DNA of 64,000 nucleotides from assembly GCF_017876115.1 (NCBI RefSeq), contig NZ_JAGINO010000002.1, positions 372,001-436,000 of the forward strand, written 5' to 3'. A program made the position numbers and the translations under genes. Under the pieces are notes generated by a model that saw nothing but the letters and a program-made list of their open reading frames with translations, did not search any database and was not told the origin of the DNA. This document shows positions 36,716 through 45,734 of the stretch, one piece after another; position 1 is the stretch's first letter, and each line of letters starts with the position of its first letter. This DNA is from Azospirillum picis (GTDB lineage Bacteria > Pseudomonadota > Alphaproteobacteria > Azospirillales > Azospirillaceae).

Positions 36716-37586
36716 CACGGCTTCCCTTGCGTCCATGGCGGGCGTGCTCGTCCCCGGCCCCGGCGGGGTCGGCGTCGAACACCAGGCGGCCGGTGCCGGC
36801 CAGCGCGATGAAACGCCTGCCCTTGGCCCGGCCGACCAGCGTCAGATTCGCCTGCCGCGCCAGTTGCACCCCCCAGGCGGTGAAGCCGGAGCGCGAGACC
36901 AGGATCGGGATGCCCATCTGCACCGTCTTGATCACCATTTCGGACGTCAGGCGCCCGGTGGTGTAGAAAATCTTGTCGCCGGCCGGAATCCCGTTCAGGT
37001 GCATGTAGCCGGCGACCTTGTCCACCGCGTTGTGGCGGCCGACATCCTCCATGTAGACCAGCGGCCGGTCCTCCTGGCACAGCACACAGCCGTGGATGGC
37101 GCCGGCTTCCAGGTAGAGGCTCGGCTGCAGGTTGATTTGCCGCGACAGCCCATAGATCCAGGAGGTGCGGAGCCTGGCCTCGGCCGGCAGCCTGACGGAC
37201 TCGAAGGTTTCCATCACGTCGCCGAAGGCGGTACCCTGGGCGCAGCCCGAGGTCAGCGTCTTCTTCTTCAGCTTGGCCTCGTAATCGGTGGCGCGCTCGG
37301 TGCGGACGACGACGGTCTCGGTTTCCTCGTCGACGTCGATGCCGGTGATGCGGTCGTCGCGCCGGAGCATGTTCTGGTTCAGCAGGTATCCGACCGCCAG
37401 GCAGTCCGGATAGTCGCCGATCGTCATCATCGTGACGATCTCCTGCCCGTTCAGGTAGAGGGTCAGCGGCCGCTCGACCGTCACCGACGTCTCGATGGCG
37501 CGGCCGTCCTGGTCGAGGCCCTGGACGCGCTCGGTCAGCTTGGGGTTCGCCGGGTCCGGCGCTATGGTGAAGGTCTGGAGGCTCAT
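36705..37586 (-). CDS. fdhD: Formate dehydrogenase sulfurtransferase FdhD
   Basis: A 293-aa protein that passes sulfur from a cysteine desulfurase to the Mo/W cofactor of FDH. The CxxC loop is HGCVLCQ, and other FdhD blocks are YMEDVGRHNAVDKV, FYTTGRLTSEMV and ILVSRSGFTAWGVQLAR. Starts at 37586 (MSLQTF) or 37598 are possible; neither has a clear ribosome site. It is divergent from tupB (75 nt between starts) and leads the mobA-DUF3305-DUF3306 operon. Confidence 0.94.
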   Translation of the reverse strand: MSLQTFTIAPDPANPKLTERVQGLDQDGRAIETSVTVERPLTLYLNGQEIVTMMTIGDYPDCLAVGYLLNQNMLRRDDRITGIDVDEETETVVVRTERATDYEAKLKKKTLTSGCAQGTAFGDVMETFESVRLPAEARLRTSWIYGLSRQINLQPSLYLEAGAIHGCVLCQEDRPLVYMEDVGRHNAVDKVAGYMHLNGIPAGDKIFYTTGRLTSEMVIKTVQMGIPILVSRSGFTAWGVQLARQANLTLVGRAKGRRFIALAGTGRLVFDADPAGAGDEHARHGRKGSRDDD

Positions 37587-37660
37587 GGTCGGGCTCATGC
37601 GCGCGAGTGTGGGCGAGCGCCGTCCGCCGGACAAGCCCTCGTCCCGATGATTTGGAATCC

Positions 37661-38359
37661 ATGCAAGACTTTTCCCAGGCCCTGGCGGTCGCCCTCTCCA
37701 TGATCGCCTCGCTCGACCAGGGGCTGATGCGCATCGTCGGCCTGTCGCTGCAGGTCAGCCTGACCGCCGTCGCCGCCGCCACCCTGATCGGGCTGCCGCT
37801 GGGCGCCGCGGTCGCGGCCCTGCACTTTCCCGGACGCCGGGCGCTGGCGGTGGCGCTCAACACCATGATGGGCATGCCGCCGGTGGTGGTCGGGCTGGTG
37901 GTCTACCTGCTGCTGTCGCGCTCCGGCCCCTTCGGGGTGCTGGGGCTGCTGTTCACGCCGTCGGCGATGATCGCCGCCCAGACGGTGCTGATCGTGCCGA
38001 TCATCGCCTCGCTGGCCCGGCAGACGGTCGAGGACCTGCTGGTCGAGTATGACGACCTGCTGCGCGTCACCGGCACCGGGCCGGTGCGCCGGCTGGTCAC
38101 CCTGCTGTCGGAGGCCCGCTGGAGCCTGTTCACCACCGTGCTGGCCGGCTTCGGCCGTGCCTCGGCGGAGGTCGGTGCGGTGATGATCGTCGGCGGCAAC
38201 ATCGAACACGTCACCCGGGTGATGACCACCGCCATCGCCCTGGAGACCAGCAAGGGCGACCTGCCGATGGCGCTCGGGCTGGGGCTGGTGCTGCTCTCGC
38301 TGTCGCTGGCGATCAACCTTCTGGCCTCCATGCTGAAGGAGACGACCGCGAGGCCATGA
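37661..38359 (+). CDS. tupB: Tungstate ABC transporter permease
   Basis: A 232-aa inner membrane permease with about six helices and the ABC interaction loop region EYDDLLRVTGTG. Helix segments include LTAVAAATLIGLPLGAAVA and MMGMPPVVVGLVVYLLL. With the TupA-like binding protein next door it should import tungstate. The ATP-binding partner (tupC) is not in this window. The ATG at 37661 replaces a longer reading from 37607. Confidence 0.88.
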   Translation: MQDFSQALAVALSMIASLDQGLMRIVGLSLQVSLTAVAAATLIGLPLGAAVAALHFPGRRALAVALNTMMGMPPVVVGLVVYLLLSRSGPFGVLGLLFTPSAMIAAQTVLIVPIIASLARQTVEDLLVEYDDLLRVTGTGPVRRLVTLLSEARWSLFTTVLAGFGRASAEVGAVMIVGGNIEHVTRVMTTAIALETSKGDLPMALGLGLVLLSLSLAINLLASMLKETTARP

Positions 38360-38435
38360 CCGCGCCGGCCCTTGGCGGCATCCGGCGTTGTGCGCTATGT
38401 CAGCGAAGCAACAACGCATTCGGGAGGACTGAAGT

Positions 38436-39287
38436 ATGCTGCGCCGTTCGTTCGTGCTGGGGTGCGCCGCCGCGGCGGCCGTCATCGGGCTGGTCCAGGG
38501 GGCGGTGCCGTCGGCGTCCCTCGCCGCCGACCGCTTCATCACGGTGGCGTCCACCACCTCGACCGAGGATTCCGGCCTGTTCGGCTCGATCCTGCCGAAA
38601 TTCACCGCCAAGACCGGGATCGAGGTGCGGGTGGTGGCCAAGGGCACCGGCCAGGCCATCGACCTTGCCAAGCGCGGCGACGCCGACGTGCTGTTCGTCC
38701 ACCACAAGCCGTCCGAAGAGAAGTTCGTCGCGGAGGGCTTCTCCACCGTGCGCAAGCCGGTGATGTACAACGACTTCGTCATCGTCGGCCCCGCCGTCGA
38801 CCCGGCCGGCATCAAGGGCAGCAAGGACGTCGCCGCCTCGCTCGGCAAGATCGCCGGGGCCAAGGCGCCCTTCGTGTCGCGCGGCGACGACAGCGGCACG
38901 CACAAGGCCGAGCTCGCGCTGTGGAAGACCGCCAGCCTCGACCCGGCCAAGGCCGACGGCGGCTGGTACAAGTCGATCGGCCAGGGCATGGGCCCGACGC
39001 TGAACACCGCCGCGGCGATGAACGGCTACACCCTGACCGACCGCGGCACCTGGCTGAACTTCAAGAACCGCGGCCCGCTGACCATCCTGGTCGAGGGCGA
39101 CAAGCGCCTGTTCAACCAGTATGGCGTGATGCTGGTCAACCCGGCGAAATTCAGCCACGTCAAGGCGACGGACGGCCAGGCCTTCGTCGATTGGCTGGTC
39201 TCGGCCGAAGGCCAGCAGGCCATCGCCGACTACAAGATCAATGGCGAGCAACTGTTCTTCCCCAACGCCAACGAACCGGGAGCCTGA
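38436..39287 (+). CDS. tupA: Tungstate-binding periplasmic protein
   Basis: A 283-aa solute-binding protein with a signal peptide (about 1-31). The mature start carries VASTTSTEDSGLFG, the TTTS-type oxyanion pocket of TupA, and later VSRGDDSGTHKAE, typical of TupA/WtpA-like tungstate binders rather than ModA. High-affinity tungstate uptake next to FDH and cofactor genes suggests a tungsten-using or W-tolerant FDH; this is inference. Confidence 0.9.
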   Translation: MLRRSFVLGCAAAAAVIGLVQGAVPSASLAADRFITVASTTSTEDSGLFGSILPKFTAKTGIEVRVVAKGTGQAIDLAKRGDADVLFVHHKPSEEKFVAEGFSTVRKPVMYNDFVIVGPAVDPAGIKGSKDVAASLGKIAGAKAPFVSRGDDSGTHKAELALWKTASLDPAKADGGWYKSIGQGMGPTLNTAAAMNGYTLTDRGTWLNFKNRGPLTILVEGDKRLFNQYGVMLVNPAKFSHVKATDGQAFVDWLVSAEGQQAIADYKINGEQLFFPNANEPGA

Positions 39288-39301
39288 CCGGCGGCAGGCT
39301 C

Positions 39302-39337
39302 GGCCGCATCCGCCGTCTTCCGGCGGTGGATGCGGCC
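39302..39337 (+). terminator. Hairpin after tupA
   Basis: Long stem GGCCGCATCCGCCG / CGGCGGTGGATGCGGCC with a small bulge and TCTTC loop, 15 nt after the tupA stop. No T run follows, so it may be a weak terminator or a 3'-end stabiliser. Confidence 0.5.
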
Positions 39338-39467
39338 AGGACCCTGCGATCGGTGTTTTCCACGATCGTCTCCCGACAAGTTTCCCGTTCCCATCCCGCT
39401 GCATTCCCCCATATGAGTGTCGGCAGCCAGGGGGTTTCCGCCCCAAGCGACGGGAGTTTTTGGGACG

Positions 39468-41531
39468 ATGAAGATCGGTGATCGGACGGTGCTCGTCTGC
39501 GACTGCGCGCACAGCATCGCGCTGGACGGGGCGGCCCTGGGCAGGGCCTGCGGCGACGGAAACGCCGCCACCGTCCACACGCAGCTCTGCCGCACGCAGC
39601 TCGACCGCTTCGAGGCGGCGCTGGCCACGGGGGCGCCGCTGCTGGTGGCCTGCACCCAGGAGGCGCCGCTGTTCGGCGAGGTGGCGGCCGAGGTGGCGCC
39701 GGATGCCGCACTGACCTTCACCAACATCCGCGAGCGCGCCGGTTGGTCGGACGAGGGCGGACGGGCACTGCCGAAGATCGCGGCGCTGTTGTCCGAGGCG
39801 GCCCTGCCGATCCCGCCGACCGGCGCCCTGACCCTGACCTCGCAGGGCACCTGCCTGGTCTACGGCAGCGACGACCGCGCCATCGAGGCGGGGCGCGAGC
39901 TGGCCAAGCGGCTGGACGTCACCGTCCTGCTGACCAGCCCGAAGGACCTGACGCCACCGCCGGTGATGGACGTCGCCCTGTTCCGCGGCCGCATCCGCAC
40001 CGCCCGCGGCTGGCTCGGCGCCTTCGAGATCGTGGTCGACGACTATGCCCCAGCTTTGCCCTCCTCCCGCGGGACGCTCGGGTTCGAACCGGTGCGGCAG
40101 GGCGCCGCGGCGCGCTGCGACCTGATCCTCGACCTCACCGGCGGCACGCCGCTGTTCGCGGACCACAAGCGCCGCGACGGCTATCTGCGCCCCGACCCCA
40201 ACAGCCCGGCCCAGGTCGCCAGGGCGATGCTGGAGATCGCCGACATGGTCGGCGAGTTCGAGAAGCCGCGCTACGTCGACTACAAGGCCGATCTTTGCGC
40301 CCATTCGCGCAGCCGCAAGACCGGCTGCACCCGCTGCCTGGACGTCTGCCCGACCGGCGCCGTCACGCCGAACCTCGACCATGTCGCCATTGACCCGCAT
40401 GTCTGCGCCGGCTGCGGGTCCTGCGCCGCGGTCTGCCCGACCGGCGCCGCCACCTACGCCCTGCCGCCGGCCGCCACGGTGTACGAGCGGCTGCGCACCC
40501 TGCTGTCGACCTACCACCGGGCGACGGAGGGGGCGGGAACAGGCAGCGCGGCACCGGCGCTGCTGATCCACGACCCGCGCCACGGCGACGAGCTGGTCGG
40601 CCTGATGGCCCGCCACGGCCGCGGCCTGCCGGCCCGCGTGCTGCCCTTCGCGCTGAACGAGGTGACCCAGGCCGGCTTCGACCTCCATGCGCTGGCGCTC
40701 GCCTACGGCTGCACCCATGTCCGCGTGCTGACCGGCCCGGAGAACGAGGGCGAGACGGCCGGGCTGGCCTCGCAGGTCGGGTTGGCGGAGGCCGCGCTCA
40801 GCGGGCTCGGCTATGGCTCCGGCCGGGTGGCGGTGATCGACGCCGCCGATCCCGACGCGGTGGCGGACGAGCTGTGGGCGCTGCCGGCCGACCTGGCGAT
40901 GCCCCCCGCGATGTTCCTGCCGATGGGGCCGAAGCGCACGGTGACCATGCTGGCGCTGCGCCATCTGCAGAAGGCCGCCCCCGCTCCGGTGGAGGTGCTG
41001 CCGCTGCCGCCGGGCGCGCCCTTCGGCCGGGTGTCGGTGGAGGTCGCCGGCTGCACCCTCTGCCTCTCCTGCGTCGGCGCCTGCCCGACCGGCGCGCTGC
41101 TCGACAACGCCGACAAGCCGATGCTGTCCTTCGCGCAGGACGCCTGCGTGCAGTGCGGCCTGTGCAAGTCGACGTGCCCGGAGAAGGTCATCTCGCTGGT
41201 GCCGGAGATCGACTTCCGCGACCAGGCCCGCGGTGCCGTGGTGGTCAAGGAGGAGGAGCCCTTCTGCTGCGTGTCCTGCGGCAAGCCCTTCGCCAGCCGG
41301 TCGTCGATCGAGAAGATCGTCGCCGCCCTGTCGGGCCGGCACTGGATGTTCGCGACGCCGGAAGCCGCCAACCGCATCCGCATGTGCGAGGACTGCCGGG
41401 TCCGCGACCAGTTCAGCGAAAGCAATGCCCCCTTCTCGCTCGGCCGGCCGCCGGTGCCCCGCACCACCGACGACGACCTGCGGGAGCGCGAGGAGGCGAT
41501 GCGGGAGGCAGCCCGCCGCAAGCTGACCTGA
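39468..41531 (+). CDS. Multi-cluster 4Fe-4S protein of the FDH region
   Basis: A 687-aa soluble iron-sulfur protein. An N-terminal part has Cys-containing VLVCDCAHS and LLVACTQEAP. A central ferredoxin block (about 285-345) has CTRCLDVCPTGAV and CAGCGSCAAVCPTGA. A second block (about 530-590) has CTLCLSCVGACPTGAL and CVQCGLCKSTCPEKV. A late CCVSCGKPF / CEDCRVRDQF set may bind another metal. Similar proteins lie beside DUF3305/3306 and FDH genes in proteobacteria; an electron-transfer or assembly role is likely. ATG 39468 chosen (MKIGDR). Confidence 0.84.
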   Translation: MKIGDRTVLVCDCAHSIALDGAALGRACGDGNAATVHTQLCRTQLDRFEAALATGAPLLVACTQEAPLFGEVAAEVAPDAALTFTNIRERAGWSDEGGRALPKIAALLSEAALPIPPTGALTLTSQGTCLVYGSDDRAIEAGRELAKRLDVTVLLTSPKDLTPPPVMDVALFRGRIRTARGWLGAFEIVVDDYAPALPSSRGTLGFEPVRQGAAARCDLILDLTGGTPLFADHKRRDGYLRPDPNSPAQVARAMLEIADMVGEFEKPRYVDYKADLCAHSRSRKTGCTRCLDVCPTGAVTPNLDHVAIDPHVCAGCGSCAAVCPTGAATYALPPAATVYERLRTLLSTYHRATEGAGTGSAAPALLIHDPRHGDELVGLMARHGRGLPARVLPFALNEVTQAGFDLHALALAYGCTHVRVLTGPENEGETAGLASQVGLAEAALSGLGYGSGRVAVIDAADPDAVADELWALPADLAMPPAMFLPMGPKRTVTMLALRHLQKAAPAPVEVLPLPPGAPFGRVSVEVAGCTLCLSCVGACPTGALLDNADKPMLSFAQDACVQCGLCKSTCPEKVISLVPEIDFRDQARGAVVVKEEEPFCCVSCGKPFASRSSIEKIVAALSGRHWMFATPEAANRIRMCEDCRVRDQFSESNAPFSLGRPPVPRTTDDDLREREEAMREAARRKLT

Positions 41532-41538
41532 GCGGCGT

Positions 41539-41580
41539 CCGCCCTTGATCCGGCATCCTCTTGATCCGGATCAAGGGCGG
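41539..41580 (+). promoter_or_regulatory. 15-bp inverted repeat with FNR-like box upstream of moaA
   Basis: CCGCCCTTGATCCGG (41539-41553) is exactly repeated in reverse at 41566-41580. The right arm contains TTGATCCGGATCAA (41561-41574), a perfect FNR/Anr consensus, 107 nt before moaA. It may be an oxygen-response operator, or only a hairpin ending the upstream transcript. Confidence 0.5.
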
Positions 41581-41680
41581 CATACCGTCATATGGAAGAC
41601 AATCGTCCGGCCGTTGTGTATTGTGTGTGCCACGAACATAGAGTGGTTTGGCCCGCCACGGCCGTCCTTGGAGCCCGCCT

Positions 41681-42730
41681 ATGACCAGCCTGCCGATGAC
41701 CAGCCTGCCGACCGACACTGCGAACCGCCCCGCCCCGCTGATCGACCCGTTCGGACGCAAGGTGGAGTATCTGCGCGTGTCGGTGACCGACCGCTGCGAC
41801 CTGCGCTGCGTCTATTGCATGGCGGAGGACATGAGCTTCCTGCCGAAGGCGGAGGTGCTGACGCTGGAGGAGCTGGACCGGCTGTGCAGCGCCTTCGTCA
41901 AGCTGGGCACGCGCAAGCTGCGGCTGACGGGCGGCGAACCACTGGTGCGGCGCGACGTGATGCGTCTGATCCGGTCGCTGGGGCGCCACATAGAGTCCGG
42001 TGACCTCGACGAGCTGACGCTGACCACCAACGGCACCATGCTGTTCAAGCATGCCGCCGGCCTCTATGAGGCCGGGGTGCGGCGGATCAACGTCTCGCTC
42101 GACACACTCGACCCGCACAAGTTCCAGGCCATCACCCGCTGGGGCAAGCTGGACAAGATCCTGGGCGGCATCCAGGCCGCCAAGGACGCCGGGCTGAAGA
42201 TCAAGATCAACACGGTGGCGCTGAAGGGCGTCAACGACGACGAGATCCACCGCATGGTGGCCTGGTGTGGCGAGCAGGGCTTCGACCTCACCTTCATCGA
42301 GGTGATGCCGATGGGCGACATCGGCGAGGGCGCCCGTCTCGACCAGTACTGGCCGCTGACCATGCTGAAGGCCGAGTTGCAGAAGCGCTGGACCCTGGAG
42401 GAGAGCGACCATCGCACCGGCGGCCCGGCCCGCTACGTGCGGGTGATGGAGACCGGCCAGCGCGTCGGCTTCATCACGCCGCTGACCCACAATTTCTGCG
42501 AAAGCTGCAACCGGGTGCGGCTGACCTGCACCGGCACCCTCTACATGTGCCTGGGCCAGGAGGACGCCGCCGACCTGCGCACCCCGCTGCGGGTCAGCGA
42601 CGAGGACGGGCCGCTGATCGATGCGGTGCGCGAGGCGATTACCCGCAAGCCCAAGGGCCACGACTTCATCATCGACCGCCGCCACCACGGCCCGGCGGTC
42701 GGCCGGCACATGAGCGTCACCGGGGGGTGA
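41681..42730 (+). CDS. moaA: GTP 3',8-cyclase MoaA
   Basis: A 349-aa radical SAM enzyme for the first step of molybdenum cofactor synthesis. The N-terminal cluster motif is CDLRCVYCM, the C-terminal cluster is [11 protein letters not shown] with a third Cys downstream, and [12 protein letters not shown] is typical. ATG 41681 chosen, with TTGGAG upstream. MoaC and other moa genes are not here, so cofactor genes are scattered. Confidence 0.95.
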   Translation: MTSLPMTSLPTDTANRPAPLIDPFGRKVEYLRVSVTDRCDLRCVYCMAEDMSFLPKAEVLTLEELDRLCSAFVKLGTRKLRLTGGEPLVRRDVMRLIRSLGRHIESGDLDELTLTTNGTMLFKHAAGLYEAGVRRINVSLDTLDPHKFQAITRWGKLDKILGGIQAAKDAGLKIKINTVALKGVNDDEIHRMVAWCGEQGFDLTFIEVMPMGDIGEGARLDQYWPLTMLKAELQKRWTLEESDHRTGGPARYVRVMETGQRVGFITPLTHNFCESCNRVRLTCTGTLYMCLGQEDAADLRTPLRVSDEDGPLIDAVREAITRKPKGHDFIIDRRHHGPAVGRHMSVTGG

Positions 42731-42764
42731 GGGCGAGGGTCCCCGGCCGGTGGACCTGGACCAT

Positions 42765-42835
42765 ACCCCCTCCCCAACCCTCCCCCGCGTCGCAAGAGAG
42801 GGAACTGCCGCCGCAGTCCGGCAAGGCCCCCTCTC
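42765..42835. repeat. Family A palindromic repeat, copy 4 (half, degenerate)
   Basis: CCCCCTCCCCAACCCTCCC, then GCAAGAGAGGGAACTGCCGCC and CCGGCAAGGCCCCCTCTCC. The ACTGCCGCC core is intact, but the stem is poorer than in copy 3. It lies between moaA and the CoA racemase gene. Confidence 0.65.
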
Positions 42836-42863
42836 CGGCCGCCCCCCAAGAGCGAGCACCGCG

Positions 42864-43976
42864 ATGCCCCTGCCCTTCCTGACCGGACTGCGCGTCGTCG
42901 ATCTCGGCCAGTATCTGCCGGGTCCCCATGCGGCCCAGTTGCTGGGCGACCTGGGAGCGGAGGTGGTGAAGGTGGAGCCGCCGGACGGCGATCCCCTGCG
43001 CCGGCTGGGGCCGGTCGATTCCGACGGCACCACCGCCGCCTACAAGCTGCTGAACGCCGGCAAGACCGTCATCCGTCTCGACCTGAAGGCGGAGGGCGGC
43101 CGTGCCGCGCTGGAGGCGCTGCTGGCCAGGGCCGACGCGCTGGTCGAAAGCTACCGGCCGGGGGTTATGGACAAGCTGGGGCTGGGGCGCGAACGGCTGC
43201 GGGCGCTGAACCCGCGGCTGGTCCATGCCAGCCTCTCGGGCTGGGGCTACGACGGCCCCTATGCCACGCGCGCCGGGCACGACCTGAACTACATGGCGGT
43301 CGGCGGCGGGCTCGACGCCTCCGGACTGCCCGACCGCCCGGTGATCAGCTACCTGCCGGTCGCCGACTTCGCCTCGGCCCAGCAGGCGGCATTGGCGGTG
43401 ACCGCCGCCCTGCTCGGGCGCGAGCGGACCGGGGAAGGCTGCTTCCTCGACCTGTCGATCATGGAATCGGTGCTGGGCTGGCAGGGGCTGACCCTGACCG
43501 CGGCGGCCCGCGGCAGCCAGCCCGGGCGCGGCGAGGCGCTGCTGTCGGGCGGGGCCGCCTGCTACCGCATCTACCGGACCAAGGATGGCCGCTTCGCCAC
43601 CCTGTCGGCGCTGGAGGCCAAGTTCTGGCGCAGCTTCTGCGAGGCTGTCGGCCGGCCCGACTGGATCACCCGCCAGAGCGACCCCCTGCCCCAGTCCGAC
43701 CTGACCGCCGACCTTGACCGGTTGTTCGCGACCCGGACCCTGGCCGGCTGGAAGGAGCTGCTCGACCCGGTCGACTGCTGCTTCGAGGCGTTGCCCGAAC
43801 TGGCGGAGGTGCCGGGCCATCCGCACATCGCCGCCCGCGGCCAGGTCCGCGTCTCGTCCGGACCGGAACCGCTGGTGGAGACGCTGATGGGCCTGCGCGT
43901 CGACGGCGGCCCGCCGCCGTCGCGGTCGCCGCTGCGCGAAAGCGACGCCGGCGCCGTGCTCGCCGGCTGGGGCTGA
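42864..43976 (+). CDS. Family III CoA-transferase/racemase, AMACR-like
   Basis: A 370-aa CaiB/BaiF family protein. The N-terminal LRVVDLGQYLPGPHAAQLLGD and VVKVEPPDGDP are standard. The segment RAGHDLNYMAVGG and the Asp in LPVADFASAQ correspond to the His/Asp pair of alpha-methylacyl-CoA racemase, so it more likely racemises a 2-methylacyl-CoA than transfers CoA. Substrate unknown. ATG 42864 lies after a family A repeat. Confidence 0.84.
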   Translation: MPLPFLTGLRVVDLGQYLPGPHAAQLLGDLGAEVVKVEPPDGDPLRRLGPVDSDGTTAAYKLLNAGKTVIRLDLKAEGGRAALEALLARADALVESYRPGVMDKLGLGRERLRALNPRLVHASLSGWGYDGPYATRAGHDLNYMAVGGGLDASGLPDRPVISYLPVADFASAQQAALAVTAALLGRERTGEGCFLDLSIMESVLGWQGLTLTAAARGSQPGRGEALLSGGAACYRIYRTKDGRFATLSALEAKFWRSFCEAVGRPDWITRQSDPLPQSDLTADLDRLFATRTLAGWKELLDPVDCCFEALPELAEVPGHPHIAARGQVRVSSGPEPLVETLMGLRVDGGPPPSRSPLRESDAGAVLAGWG

Positions 43977-44008
43977 CGCTCCCTCGACGCCCCCTTTCCG
44001 GCCTCCCG

Positions 44009-45169
44009 TCACTCCTCCTTGCGGTAGGGCGACAGTTCCCCCAGCCCGTCGATCTCCGCCTCGATCGCCGGCCGCTCCTGCGCCAGGTAGCGGTCGACGG
44101 CCCGGCGGAAGCCGGGGTCGGCCAGCCAATGGGCGCTGTAGGTCGGCACCGGCAGGTAGCCGCGCTGGATCTTGTGTTCGCCCTGGGCGCCGGCCTCGAC
44201 CCGCGCTAGCCGGCGTTCGATGGCGAAATCGAGCGCGCGGTAGTAGCAGGCCTCGAAGTGCAGGAAGCGGTACCGCCCGTCGGAGCCCCAGTTGCGGCCG
44301 TAGAGGGCATCGTCGCCCAGCAGGTTCAGGGCACCCGCCACCCACTCGCCGCCGTCCTCGCACATCACCAGGACCACCCGGTCGGCCATGGTCTGCCCGA
44401 GCAGGTCGAAGAACCGGCGGTTGAGGTAGCCGCCGCCCCATTTCCGGTCGGCGGTGTCGAGGTAGAAGCGGTGGAAGGCGTCCCAATGCTCCGGCTTCAG
44501 GTCGTCGCCCGTCAGGGTGTGCAGCCGCACCCCGCTCTCGGCCACCTCGCGCCGTTCCTTGCGGATCGCCTTGCGCTTGCGGGAGTTCAGCGCCTCCAGG
44601 AACTCGTCGAAGCTGCCGTAGCCGCGGTTGTGCCAATGATATTGCACACCCAGGCGGCCGAGCCAGCCGGCCTCGACCAGCCGGTCCCAGTCGGGCTTGT
44701 GCGGGAAGGTGACGTGGGCGGAGGAGACGCCGTAGCGGTCCGCCACCTGCTCCAGCGCCGACACCAGCGCGTCGGCCACCGCGCCGGCGCGGGCGCCCGG
44801 CGCCGCCAGCAGCCGCGGTCCCGGCACCGGGGTGAAGGGCACCGCGACCTGCAGCTTGGGGTAATAGTCGCCGCCGGCCCGCTCGAAGGCATTGGCCCAG
44901 GCGTGGTCGAAGACATACTCGCCCTGGGAATGGCTCTTCAGGTAGGCCGGCACGGCGCCGACCATGCGGCCCGTGCCGTCGAAGGCGGCGAGATGGCTGG
45001 GCCGCCACCCCGTCTTGGCGGTCGCCGACCCCGATTCCTCCAGCGCCAGCAGGAAGGCGTGGGACAGGAACGGGTTGTCGGGACCGGCGCAGGCGTCCCA
45101 GTCCTGCTGGTCCACCTCGCCGACCCCGGTCAGGACCTTGACCGTGATGGCGTCCTTGCCGTCGGGCAT
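44009..45169 (-). CDS. GNAT/FemAB-like acyltransferase (DUF482)
   Basis: A 386-aa protein of the DUF482 (peptidogalycan biosynthesis) family, with a GNAT-like fold seen twice. Landmarks are NPFLSHAFLLALEESGSA, SRKRKAIRKERREV, WGGGYLNRRFF and a C-terminal EHKIQRGYLPVPTYSAHW. Members may transfer aminoacyl or acyl groups, but targets are not known. It is convergent with the CoA racemase gene, with about 30 nt between them. Confidence 0.84.
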   Translation of the reverse strand: MPDGKDAITVKVLTGVGEVDQQDWDACAGPDNPFLSHAFLLALEESGSATAKTGWRPSHLAAFDGTGRMVGAVPAYLKSHSQGEYVFDHAWANAFERAGGDYYPKLQVAVPFTPVPGPRLLAAPGARAGAVADALVSALEQVADRYGVSSAHVTFPHKPDWDRLVEAGWLGRLGVQYHWHNRGYGSFDEFLEALNSRKRKAIRKERREVAESGVRLHTLTGDDLKPEHWDAFHRFYLDTADRKWGGGYLNRRFFDLLGQTMADRVVLVMCEDGGEWVAGALNLLGDDALYGRNWGSDGRYRFLHFEACYYRALDFAIERRLARVEAGAQGEHKIQRGYLPVPTYSAHWLADPGFRRAVDRYLAQERPAIEAEIDGLGELSPYRKEE

Positions 45170-45266
45170 GCGCTAGCCTCCTCATACCGTCTGCCAGGAG
45201 GTAGGCCGCATGCCGCGGCGCGGCAAGTAAGTCCCGGCCGCCATGCGGCAAGCGCGGGCCGTCCGC

Positions 45267-45734
45267 TTACGCCACCTCGATGATCGCGTCGACCTCGACC
45301 GCCACGTTGCCGGGCAGCGACGGGGCGCCGACCGCGGCGCGGGCATGCTGGCCGGCCTCGCCGAACACGTCGCGCATCAGCTCCGAGGCGCCGTTGATGA
45401 CCAGCGGGTGGTCATGGAAGTCCGGGCCGGAATTGACGAAGCCGCCGAGCCGCAGCACGCGGGTGACGCGGTCGAGGTCGCCGCCCAGCGCCGCCTTGGC
45501 CTGGGCCAGGATGTTGAGCGCGCACAGGCGCGCGGCGTCCTTGCCCTGCTCCAGCGTGAACTCCTGCCCGACCTTGCCGACGAACTTGCGCTCGCCGTTC
45601 CAGACCGTGACCTGGCCCGAGATGTAGAGCGTGTTGCCCGAGCGGGTGTAGGGCACATAGGCCGCCACCGGGGCCGCCGCCTGCGGCAGCTCGATGCCCA
45701 GCTCCGCCAGGCGCGCGTCGATCCGACCGGTCAT
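45267..45734 (-). CDS. RidA/YjgF family protein
   Basis: A 155-aa cytosolic protein of the larger RidA branch that begins MTGRIDARLAELGIELPQ. The YISGQVTVWNGE, NILAQAKAALGGDLDRV and EVDAIIEVA segments match. Canonical RidA deaminates reactive enamine intermediates; the Arg that binds the substrate carboxylate in canonical RidA appears as ARAAVGAPSLPGNVAVEVD here, so activity is plausible. It is upstream of the DUF482 gene on the same strand. Confidence 0.86.
   Translation of the reverse strand: MTGRIDARLAELGIELPQAAAPVAAYVPYTRSGNTLYISGQVTVWNGERKFVGKVGQEFTLEQGKDAARLCALNILAQAKAALGGDLDRVTRVLRLGGFVNSGPDFHDHPLVINGASELMRDVFGEAGQHARAAVGAPSLPGNVAVEVDAIIEVA

Noticed and set aside
38400-41342. A 980-residue minus-strand open frame
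   Set aside because: Antisense to tupA and the 4Fe-4S protein, both supported by motifs.
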